Shown: piece by piece, positions 1-7,600 of the stretch | Layout of the letters: every line of letters starts with the position of its first letter | Position numbering within the stretch: position 1 is the stretch's first letter | From: an uncultured Candidatus Saccharibacteria bacterium | Lineage (GTDB): Bacteria; Patescibacteria; Saccharimonadia; Saccharimonadales; UBA6022 | Assembly (NCBI GenBank): GCA_946479115.1 | Contig: CAMLED010000010.1 | Location: 1 to 16,094 of the forward strand | DNA length: 16,094 nt | Direction: 5' to 3' | Notes under the pieces: model-generated | What the model saw: only the letters and a program-made list of their open reading frames with translations | Told to the model about the DNA's origin: nothing | Databases searched by the model: none | Program-made: the position numbers and the translations under genes

Positions 1-9
1 ACTTTAGGC

Positions 10-15
10 TATAAT
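10..15 (+). promoter_or_regulatory. -10 box of a probably leaderless gatC promoter
   Basis: A perfect TATAAT lies at 10-15, seven bases before the ATG at 23. Transcription would start at or next to that ATG, giving an mRNA with essentially no 5' leader, and no Shine-Dalgarno is present. The -35 region lies outside the window, so only half of the promoter can be judged. The hexamer overlaps the alternative ATG at 14, which argues against using that ATG as the start codon. Confidence 0.55.
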
Positions 16-22
16 GGATCAC

Positions 23-313
23 ATGACAGCATTATCTCGTGATGACGTGCAACATCTAGCACAATTAAGCAGCTTGCAGCTAACAGATGAAGAACTAACT
101 AGCCTACAGACCGATATCGGTAATATTTTGGGGTATATAGAGCAATTAGGCGAGCTAGACACGACTGGTGTCGAGCCTACCTACCAGGTAACGGGTCTGG
201 AAAATGTTTGGCGCGACGACAGCGTTATCGCTAGTAATGTCACACGAGAAACGATGCTTGCTTTGTCGACAGAATCCGCTAACCACCAAGTGAAAGTTCC
301 AAAGGTATTATAA
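23..313 (+). CDS. gatC: Glu/Asp-tRNA(Gln/Asn) amidotransferase subunit C
   Basis: GatC is the small subunit of the cytosolic GatCAB amidotransferase. It wraps around GatA and stabilises its contact with GatB while mischarged Glu-tRNA(Gln) or Asp-tRNA(Asn) is amidated. The 96-residue product has the family pattern: an N-terminal LSRDDVQHLAQLSSLQLTDE helix region, a middle GYIEQLGELDTTGVEPT motif and a C-terminal VWRDDSV stretch. The length is normal for the family (about 95). I chose the ATG at 23 over the in-frame ATG at 14, because the latter sits inside a TATAAT box and the family normally begins just before the conserved helix. The stop overlaps the gatA start by one base (TAATG), so the two are translationally coupled. 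Confidence 0.95.
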   Translation: MTALSRDDVQHLAQLSSLQLTDEELTSLQTDIGNILGYIEQLGELDTTGVEPTYQVTGLENVWRDDSVIASNVTRETMLALSTESANHQVKVPKVL

Positions 314-1716
314 TGAGCCATATCCAGACTATTGTAGATCGTATTAAAAGTGGTGAATCGACTGCCCGTCAAGAAGTCGAAGCGGCGATTGCACGAGCGA
401 AGAGTTCAGACGAGTATCATGCGCTGCTGAGCGTAACCGAAGAACGTGCCCTGCAGCGAGCTGATGAAATTGATGCAAAAATCAAAAATGGTGAAGAGAC
501 TGGTCGCCTAGCTGGTGTGCCGTTTATTGCCAAAGATAATTTCCTCGCATTTGGTGCGCCAACAACTGCAGCCAGTAAAATGCTTGAAAAATTCGATGCA
601 CCACTACAGGCTACCGCAGTTGAGAAACTTGAACAGCAAGGTGCTATTTGCATCGGCAAGGCTAACCTTGACGCATTTGCACATGGCGGTAGTACGGAAA
701 ACTCTGCGTTTGGCCCAACCAAGAATGCTTTTGATCAAACCAAGGTTGCTGGTGGCAGTAGCGGTGGGTCGGCCGTTGTAACTGCGCTTGACGTGGTGCC
801 GTTTGCACTCGGTACAGATACTGGTGGTTCGATACGTCAGCCAGCTAGCTTTAATGGTGTCGTTGGCGTGAAGCCAACGTATGGTACTGTTAGTCGCTAT
901 GGTGTTGTGGCTATGGCAAGTAGTACTGATACAATCGGTTGTTTTACGAAGGATGTAGCAGATGCTGAACTTGTCATGGATATTATGAGTGGTTGTGATA
1001 CTAATGACATGACGACACTGCCTGATTTCTTTACGCCATTAGATGTGGTGAAGTCTAATCAAAAAATCGGCGTCATTAAAGAATCAATGTCTGATGATGT
1101 TGATGATGAGGTACGTGCTCGTACTAATGAATACATTGAAAAATTAAAAGCCGCAGGCCATACTGTCGAAGAAGTAAGTTTGCCGATGCTGCAGTATGCA
1201 CTAGCTATGTATTACATTATTGTTCCAGCAGAAGTAAGCAGTAACCTTGCGCGATACGACGGTATTCGTTACGGTCACCGCGCCGAAGGTGTAAAGACTC
1301 TGGCTGAACTCTATGGTCGTACACGTGACGAAGGTTTTGTGACAGAAAACAAGCGCCGTATTATGATTGGTAGCTACGTACTTTCGAGCGGCTTCTTTGA
1401 TGCATATTATCAGCAGGCGCAAAAGGCTCGCACGTTACTGATTAATTCATACGAAGAGCTATTTAAATCGTACGACGCGTTAATTACTCCTGTGGCGCCG
1501 ACACCAGCCTTTGGTTTAGGTGAGAATACTTCTGATCCAGTCAAAATGTATCTAGCTGATATTATGACCGTTCCGCCTAGTCTTGCTGGACTACCTGCTA
1601 TGAGTATTCCGGCAGGTGCTAGTAATGCGGGTCTACCAATTGGTGTTCAGCTGATCGGACAACGCCGTTCTGACGCTCAGCTGCTTGCTTTAGCTAAATC
1701 GGTGGAGAGTAAATAA
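313..1716 (+). CDS. gatA: Glu/Asp-tRNA(Gln/Asn) amidotransferase subunit A
   Basis: GatA is the glutaminase subunit: it frees ammonia from glutamine and feeds it to GatB for transamidation of mischarged tRNA. The 467-residue protein carries the amidase signature. The Ser-cisSer-Lys triad can be placed at Lys74 (in FIAKDNF), Ser149 (in GGSSGGSA) and Ser173 (in GTDTGGSIRQPA); these spacings match those of the characterised Staphylococcus aureus GatA (79/154/178). The C-terminal PAMSIPAG and GLPIGVQLIG motifs are also typical. Translation starts at an ATG overlapping the gatC stop by one base, with AAAGG at 301-305 as a Shine-Dalgarno. The next gene begins one base after its stop. It is slightly shorter than the usual 480-490 residues but looks complete. 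Confidence 0.97.
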   Translation: MSHIQTIVDRIKSGESTARQEVEAAIARAKSSDEYHALLSVTEERALQRADEIDAKIKNGEETGRLAGVPFIAKDNFLAFGAPTTAASKMLEKFDAPLQATAVEKLEQQGAICIGKANLDAFAHGGSTENSAFGPTKNAFDQTKVAGGSSGGSAVVTALDVVPFALGTDTGGSIRQPASFNGVVGVKPTYGTVSRYGVVAMASSTDTIGCFTKDVADAELVMDIMSGCDTNDMTTLPDFFTPLDVVKSNQKIGVIKESMSDDVDDEVRARTNEYIEKLKAAGHTVEEVSLPMLQYALAMYYIIVPAEVSSNLARYDGIRYGHRAEGVKTLAELYGRTRDEGFVTENKRRIMIGSYVLSSGFFDAYYQQAQKARTLLINSYEELFKSYDALITPVAPTPAFGLGENTSDPVKMYLADIMTVPPSLAGLPAMSIPAGASNAGLPIGVQLIGQRRSDAQLLALAKSVESK

Positions 1717-1717
1717 C

Positions 1718-2140
1718 ATGCAGGATAATACACTAGTTGGATTTCTAGTTGGTATTCTCATTATTGCGGCTCTTCTTGCTGTGGTGATTGGTCTTACGAA
1801 AAAAGGTACAACGCAACTTGATGTTAATAAATACCGCATGAAATGGATGGCGATTGAGCAACAGCTAAATCGTGATGATGTGTCGCGCTGCGCAATGGCG
1901 GTATTAAACGCTGATAAATTATTAGACCAGGCGCTACGTGAGCGCGGCTTTAAGGGTCAAACGATGGGCGAGCGTATGAAAACTGCAAAAACTACTTGGT
2001 CAAATGCCAATGCAGTATGGGGTGCGCATAAACTGCGTAATCAGATTGCACACGAGACAGATGCTCATGTCACATATGACGACGCGCGACGAGCGCTTAG
2101 TGGATTCAAGCAAGCACTCAAAGATGTAGGAGCAATCTAA
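1718..2140 (+). CDS. Membrane-anchored HEPN-like protein inside the gat operon
   Basis: This is a 140-residue protein of unknown function. Residues 6-27 form one strongly hydrophobic helix followed by KK, predicting an outside N-terminus and a cytosolic C-terminal domain. The soluble part is helical, with the stretches LNADKLLDQALRERGFKG and WGAHKLRNQIAHE. The latter contains R107-N-Q-I-A-H112, which fits the R-x4-6-H motif of HEPN domains, including the polar residue right after Arg; many HEPN proteins are RNases or nucleotide-binding partners. I recall similar AHK-RN-IAHE proteins as common hypotheticals in CPR genomes. It has a good Shine-Dalgarno (GGAGAG, 1704-1709), starts one base after gatA and overlaps the gatB start by one base, so it is made together with the Gat subunits. 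Nuclease activity is an inference; it could equally be a non-catalytic HEPN fold. Confidence 0.8.
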   Translation: MQDNTLVGFLVGILIIAALLAVVIGLTKKGTTQLDVNKYRMKWMAIEQQLNRDDVSRCAMAVLNADKLLDQALRERGFKGQTMGERMKTAKTTWSNANAVWGAHKLRNQIAHETDAHVTYDDARRALSGFKQALKDVGAI

Positions 2141-3654
2141 TGATAACTGATGAAATTTTGAATAAATACGATATAACCGTTGGCATCGAATGCCACGTAC
2201 AGTTGGCGACCGCTACAAAACTTTTTAGCGGAGCTGATAACGATGCGCGTGAGAAATCACCAAATAGTGTTGTCAGTCCAATCGATTTTGGGTTACCCGG
2301 TATGTTGCCAATTTTGAACCGTGAAGCGGTTAACTTGGCTATTAAAGCGGGTAAAGCGCTAAATGCGCCAATTGCCAATGTTAGTCGTTTTGATCGAAAA
2401 CACTATTTTTACCCTGATCTTCCAAAGGGCTATCAGACGACACAGATGTATCATCCTATTATCGAGGCTGGATATATCGATGCACCACTAGAGGATGGAA
2501 GTAGCGTACGGGTACGTATCCATCATGCTCATATGGAAGAAGACGCCGGTAAACTTACACACTATAGCGATTATAGTCTCGTTGATCTCAACCGCGCTGG
2601 TACGCCACTGATCGAAATTGTATCCGAGCCAGATATTCATTCTGCTGCCGAGGCTAAGGCCTATGCTGCAGAACTTCATCGTTTAATGACGTATGCTGGT
2701 GTCACTCGTGGTGACCTGTATCACGGTAACATGCGTTTTGATGTTAACGTTTCGGTTGCTCCAAAGGGTGCGACGGAATTAGGCAAGCGTGCCGAGGTGA
2801 AAAATCTTAATTCATTCCGTAGTGTCGAAAAGGCAACTGAATATGAATTCCGTCGTCAGGTTGCATTGCTAGAAAAAGGTGAGACTGTCGTGCAGGAAAC
2901 TCGTGGCTGGGATGATGCCAAGCAGACAACCAGCTCGCAGCGTTCAAAAGAGGATGCACAGGATTATCGCTATATGCCAGATGCCGATATTCCACCAATT
3001 ATCTTGAGTGATGAAGAAATTGCTGAGATTCAGGCAACCGTACCAATGTTGCCATCTGAATATCGAAAAGAGTTCAAGAAACTTGACGTTGATAGTTCGG
3101 TGGTTGGTGTATTGCTTGCTAATCAGGACACCGCTCAATTGATGATCGATGTTATGAAGAGTGAACGGTCAACTATTGCGCGTTCGAAGATTGTCGCAAA
3201 TCTTCTGTCAAGCATTAGGCCGCATGATTATGAAACTGGTAAAGATACTGTATCTGATCCAGAGAACAAAGCTATGAACATCCTGATTATGGAACATGCC
3301 CAGTGGCATGGTGCCGGTAAAATGAGCGAAGATCTTGTTGAGCTTGCGGCTATGTTTGAAAGTAAAGAGATATCTTCGAATTCAGCATCGTCTATATTCT
3401 TGGATATTATGGAGGGTGATACAAACCCACGTCATATTGCTGAGGCGAATGATTTGTTGCAAGTCAGTGATGAAGGTGCGATTGTCGCGATTGTTGAAGA
3501 GGTGCTTGCTGATCCAACGAGCGCTAAAGCCATTGAAGACATTAAAAATGGTAACGACAAAGTAATCGGCTTTTTAGTTGGCCAAGTGATGAAAAAATCT
3601 CAAGGTAAAGCTAATCCAGCCCTTGCTCAAAAGCTTATCCGCGAACGTATTTAA
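2140..3654 (+). CDS. gatB: Glu/Asp-tRNA(Gln/Asn) amidotransferase subunit B
   Basis: GatB binds the mischarged tRNA, activates its side-chain carboxylate with ATP and completes amidation using ammonia channelled from GatA. The 504-residue protein shows the GatB/GatE N-terminal motifs: GIECHVQL near residue 16, the FDRKHYFYPDLPKGYQ block, HMEEDAGK at 131-138, and DLNRAGTPLIEIVSEPD. The C-terminal helical and YqeY-like tail that grips tRNA is also present, ending with GFLVGQVMKKSQGKANP. It is a little longer than many GatB proteins (about 475) because of insertions in the tail region. The ATG overlaps the preceding stop by one base, with AGGAG at 2128-2132 as a Shine-Dalgarno seven bases upstream. 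It is the last gene of the operon; I see no strong terminator hairpin after it. Confidence 0.97.
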   Translation: MITDEILNKYDITVGIECHVQLATATKLFSGADNDAREKSPNSVVSPIDFGLPGMLPILNREAVNLAIKAGKALNAPIANVSRFDRKHYFYPDLPKGYQTTQMYHPIIEAGYIDAPLEDGSSVRVRIHHAHMEEDAGKLTHYSDYSLVDLNRAGTPLIEIVSEPDIHSAAEAKAYAAELHRLMTYAGVTRGDLYHGNMRFDVNVSVAPKGATELGKRAEVKNLNSFRSVEKATEYEFRRQVALLEKGETVVQETRGWDDAKQTTSSQRSKEDAQDYRYMPDADIPPIILSDEEIAEIQATVPMLPSEYRKEFKKLDVDSSVVGVLLANQDTAQLMIDVMKSERSTIARSKIVANLLSSIRPHDYETGKDTVSDPENKAMNILIMEHAQWHGAGKMSEDLVELAAMFESKEISSNSASSIFLDIMEGDTNPRHIAEANDLLQVSDEGAIVAIVEEVLADPTSAKAIEDIKNGNDKVIGFLVGQVMKKSQGKANPALAQKLIRERI

Positions 3655-3675
3655 TTCAATTCTTTATCAGGCAAG

Positions 3676-3705
3676 TTGCCAGTTATCTGAGAATCAGGTT
3701 ATAAT
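3676..3705 (+). promoter_or_regulatory. Sigma-70-like promoter for the 3743 gene cluster
   Basis: TTGCCA at 3676-3681 and a perfect TATAAT at 3700-3705 are separated by 18 bases, predicting transcription from about 3712 and a leader of roughly 30 bases. An 11-bp inverted repeat (GGCAA-G-TTGCC, 3670-3680) covers most of the -35 element and could be an operator. This unit, unlike gatC, has a normal leader with a strong Shine-Dalgarno. Confidence 0.6.
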
Positions 3706-3742
3706 AAAAGTACGGAACCATTAAGTAAAGGAGGACAAGTAC

Positions 3743-3982
3743 ATGGATTGGGCGCAAATCCTCGTCATCATACTAGCGGTATTCTTAGCGATATTCTTAC
3801 TTTTAGCGATTGTTTTAACAATTTTGCTTATCAAGGTCACTCGCCAAATAAAATCAGTGACTGGCTCGGCCATGAAAACTGCCGCTGGCGTCGAAAAGAT
3901 GGTGGCTAATATTACGACGATTACTTCACCAATGATGCTTTATCGCACCGTGATGAAGTATGTTAAGAAGAATAAGAAATAA
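3743..3982 (+). CDS. Small single-span membrane protein
   Basis: This 79-residue protein has one long hydrophobic helix at about residues 5-31, followed by a basic stretch (KVTRQIK). That predicts an outside N-terminus and a cytosolic tail of about 48 residues ending in YVKKNKK. No catalytic motif is visible. The layout is vaguely like DUF948-type proteins that often sit next to YtxH genes, but the match is too weak to name a family. It begins with a strong Shine-Dalgarno (AAAGGAGGA, 3727-3735) seven bases before the ATG, and is the first of three small envelope-type genes. The YtxH gene follows after 16 bases. Confidence 0.8.
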   Translation: MDWAQILVIILAVFLAIFLLLAIVLTILLIKVTRQIKSVTGSAMKTAAGVEKMVANITTITSPMMLYRTVMKYVKKNKK

Positions 3983-3998
3983 TTCAAGGAGGTCTATT

Positions 3999-4286
3999 AT
4001 GTCAAAAGGTAAATTCGTACTCGGAGCTCTTGTAGGTGCAGCAGCAGGTGTTGTTGCAGGTATGTTAACTGCACCAAAATCTGGTAAAGAAACACGTGCT
4101 GACATTAAGGCCAAGGCCGCAGAACTTAAGGGTGAAGCAGCTCGTCGTGCCGGTGAAGTTAAAGATGCATCAACTGATGTTGTTAACGATGTAAAGGGCA
4201 AAGCTGTTGACTATAAAGAACGCGGTGAGCGTGCTATTGAAGGTGCAGTCGAAGGCGCTAAAAAAGGTTTCAATTCAAAAAAATAA
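3999..4286 (+). CDS. YtxH domain-containing protein
   Basis: This is a 95-residue protein of the YtxH type. Residues 5-27 form a Gly/Ala-rich hydrophobic segment ending in the family hallmark APKSGKETR, followed by a charged, Lys/Glu/Ala-rich helical tail (KAKAAELKGEAARRAGEVK and a second similar stretch) of coiled-coil or amphipathic LEA-like character. In other bacteria YtxH proteins are small envelope-associated proteins, often linked to general stress, with no known enzymatic activity. The start at 3999 is fixed by AAGGAGGT at 3986-3993, five bases upstream. An in-frame ATG at 3960 lies inside the previous gene and is less likely. Confidence 0.88.
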   Translation: MSKGKFVLGALVGAAAGVVAGMLTAPKSGKETRADIKAKAAELKGEAARRAGEVKDASTDVVNDVKGKAVDYKERGERAIEGAVEGAKKGFNSKK

Positions 4287-4310
4287 CAAGATCAAGGTTG
4301 AATACACGTT

Positions 4311-4598
4311 ATGAAGCAACAGGCTAAAAAAGTAGCTGAGAATGTCAAAGAATCTCATGAGCGTGCAGCGCGACGAAGTGTAATTGAGGATCTATTTTAC
4401 GATTTTAATCGAAGTCGTTCGCAAGTCTACCGTATGAATTTTATACGCGGACTTTTCTTTGGCCTCGGGAGCGTCATCGGTGGTACGATCGTCGTCGCTA
4501 TCTTGATTTGGCTCTTAAGTGCCGTCGGTGGTGTCTTTCCGCCACTCCACGATTTCTTTAATGGTGTTACCAATACAATCGAATCTCAGACTCGCTAA
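4311..4598 (+). CDS. DUF5665-like small membrane protein
   Basis: This 95-residue protein has a basic helical N-terminus (residues 1-24), then the motif RMNFIRGLFFGLGSVIGGT leading into a hydrophobic span of about residues 48-71 (IVVAILIWLLSAVGG). The pattern N-F-x-x-G-x-x-x-G-x-G-x-x-x-G followed by a membrane helix resembles DUF5665, a family of unknown function. This assignment is from memory of the motif. Positive charges before the helix predict a cytosolic N-terminus. There is no close Shine-Dalgarno (AAGG at 4294-4297 is 13 bases away). It lies 24 bases downstream of the YtxH gene and probably belongs to the same transcript. Confidence 0.8.
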   Translation: MKQQAKKVAENVKESHERAARRSVIEDLFYDFNRSRSQVYRMNFIRGLFFGLGSVIGGTIVVAILIWLLSAVGGVFPPLHDFFNGVTNTIESQTR

Positions 4599-4630
4599 TT
4601 TTACTACAGACAAACGGGCTATAACTTCGC

Positions 4631-4636
4631 TATACT
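4631..4636 (+). promoter_or_regulatory. -10 box of a probably leaderless dnaE promoter
   Basis: TATACT at 4631-4636 lies nine bases before the dnaE ATG, with a weak -35 candidate CAGACA at 4607-4612 (18-base spacer). A second -10-like hexamer, TATAAC, is at 4620-4625. No Shine-Dalgarno precedes the start. The expected transcription start falls within about three bases of the ATG. Confidence 0.5.
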
Positions 4637-4645
4637 GAATGTAGT

Positions 4646-7600
4646 ATGGGGGTACAAACCAAAGACACTGCCGCAGCGACCGGCCAATTAACCAGTGCAG
4701 ACTATGTGCACTTGCATAACCATACCCATCACAGTTTGCTGGATGGTCTAACTAAGATTCCAGATTTGGTTCAAACGGTCAAAGACCTTGGTATGGAAGC
4801 GACCGCAATTACTGATCACGGCACCATGAGTGGGACTATTGAGTTTTACAAGGCGGCACATGCTGGAGGTGTTAAGCCAATTCTTGGTATGGAAGCGTAT
4901 GTCGCAGCACGCTCGCGACATGATCGTGATCCGCAAAAAGACAAGGCTCGCTATCACTTAATTATTCTTGCTATGAATGATCAGGGCTACCGAAACCTGA
5001 TGAAATTATCGACACTCGCTAACCTCGAAGGCATGTATTACAAGCCGCGCATTGACCATGAGCTACTTGAACAATACAACGAAGGCCTCATTATTCTATC
5101 AGCCTGTGCAAGTGGTGAAGTCGGCGAAAACCTGCGTTATGACAATTATGAAGCAGCAAAAGAAGTCGCCAGTTGGTATAAATCTGTTTTTGGCGATCGT
5201 TATTATTTCGAGCTACAGGATCACGGCCATCCAGATTCGCCAGCCCCATGGGATGTGCAGGTTAAGATTAACGGCTATCTTGAGAAACTATCCGAAGAAC
5301 TAGATATTCCATGTGTCGTAACAAGTGACGGACATTATCTGACGCATGACGATCAGGACACGCATGAGATTTTGCTGTGCGTCGGGACGGGTGCATACCT
5401 CAGTGATGAAAAGCGTATGAGTTTGATTGATTTTGAACTTCACGTGACAGATCCGAAAGATATTATTAGCCGCTGGGAAAAGACAAATCCCGAAGCGGTC
5501 CGCAATACGAAACGAATCGCAGATCGCTGTCATGTAGAGATTGAGCTGGGAAAGATCCTGATCCCAGAATTTCCTGTACCAGAAGGTATGACCGAAAAAT
5601 CATATCTTGATCATTTGGTATATCAAGGTATGGCGTTTCGTTATTTGGGCATTCCATGGGACGATTCTAGCGACATGGGCAATGAGGTGATTCGTGCAAA
5701 GCTAGCGCCTGAGCAAGTTGAACGTCTTGATATGGAATTTGGCGTGCTTGATCGTATGGGGTACAACGGTTATTTCTTGATCGTGCAGGACTTTATTAAC
5801 TGGGGTAAATCGCAGGGTATTATCTTTGGTCCGGGTCGTGGGTCGGCTGCCGGATCAATCATTGCCTATGCGCTGCGTATCACCGATCTTGACCCGCTGA
5901 AGTATGATTTGCTGTTCGAGCGTTTCCTTAATCCAGATCGTATATCGATGCCCGATATCGACATCGATATTCAGGATACACGTCGTGGTGAGGTGATTGA
6001 ATATTGTGCTGAAAAATACGGCCGTGATCGTGTGACGAATATTGGAACGTTCGGCAAGATGGCCGCCCGTGCGGCCGTGCGTGATGTGGCTCGTGTTTTG
6101 CAGGTACCCTACGCAGAAAGTGATCGCCTGGCTAAACTTATTCCTCCGCCAGCGCAGGGGCGTCATATTCCACTGGTTGTCAGTGTTAAGGAAGATGCCG
6201 ATCTAAAGAAAGAATATGAAACCAATCCAACTGCAAAGCAAGTGCTTGATTATGCAATGCGCCTTGAAGGTACAATGCGTTCACACGGCGTCCACGCGGC
6301 TGGTGTTGTGATTGCTCCGGAAGCTGTAGTGAATTACGTGCCGCTCGAAATGGCACAAAAGGGTGTTGTTGCGACACAGTTCCCGATGGGCCCAGTTGAA
6401 GAACTGGGGCTGCTAAAGATGGACTTCTTGGGACTGTCTAACCTTACTATTATTAATAATGCGCTTCGTATTATTAAAAAAGTGTATAAGGATGAAATTG
6501 ATCTTGCGGAGATTCCATTGGACGATTTGAAAACATACGAACTATTTCAGCGTGGTGATACGACTGGCGTTTTCCAACTAGAATCTGCGGGTATGAAGCG
6601 ATATTTGCGTGAGCTAAAGCCAACGGCATTTGAAGACATTATCGCGATGGTGGCACTATATCGCCCTGGCCCTATGCAGTTTATCGATAGCTTTATTAAG
6701 CGAAAACACGGCGAGGAAGAAATTACGTATTTAGATATGGGAATGGAAAACTCGCTTAAAAATACCTACGGTATTTTGGTCTATCAAGAGCAGTTTATGC
6801 AGATTTCTAAGGAATGGTGCGGCTTTACCGGTGGCCAAGCGGACACCCTACGTAAGGCAGTGGGCAAAAAGAATATCGATTTGATGCGCAAGGTAAAAGT
6901 CGACTTCGTTGAGGGCGCCATGAAAACAAGTGGTGCTAAAAAAGAAGTGGCCGAGAAATTCTGGGACCAGCTCGAAGAGTTTGCGAATTACTGTTTCAAC
7001 AAGTCACACGCGGCGTGTTACGGCCTCGTTTCCTACTGGACGGCGTACTTAAAAGCGCATTATCCCGATGCGTTTATGGCGGCACTTATGACGAGTGATC
7101 AGGATGACATTGATCGTTTAGCTATTGAAATTACCGAATGCCGACACATGGGTATTAATGTGCTTTCGCCAGATGTAAATGAGTCATACGTTGAGTTTGC
7201 GATCGTACCAGGAGAAAGTGAAATTCGTTTTGGTATGGCAGCCATCAAAGGTGTTGGTGTAGGTGCAGTTGAAGAAATTCTACGCGCTCGTGAAGATGGT
7301 AAGTTTAAGAGTGTCGAAGATTTTGCTAAACGTGTATCAACGAGTAAGTTTAACAAAAAAGCCTGGGACTCATTGATTAAATCAGGTGCATTTGACGCTA
7401 TGGGCGATCGTTCGGATCTACTGTACAACCTTGAAACTGTGCAGGCCTTTGCGAGTAAAGTCCAAAAAGAAGCACTGAGTGGCCAGACAGATTTATTTGG
7501 TAGCTTGACTGGTGCTGCGAGCATTCAGCCGACGATTACAATGCAGACGGCACCTGCAAAACATACCGATAAGGAACGGCTAACATGGGAGCGTGAACTG

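Noticed and set aside
3960..3998. Upstream in-frame start for the YtxH protein adding 13 residues
   Set aside because: It lies within the preceding gene, while AAGGAGGT at 3986-3993 points to the ATG at 3999, where the YtxH family begins.
4632..4647. Inverted repeat ATACT/AGTAT spanning the dnaE -10 box and start codon
   Set aside because: A 5-bp AT-rich match is expected by chance, and one arm lies in the -10 box, so an RNA hairpin could not form in a leaderless transcript.
7099..7524. 141-codon minus-strand open frame inside dnaE
   Set aside because: It is antisense to conserved dnaE sequence, with no plausible motif or initiation signal; the other long minus-strand frames inside dnaE (for example 7850-8206) are rejected for the same reason.
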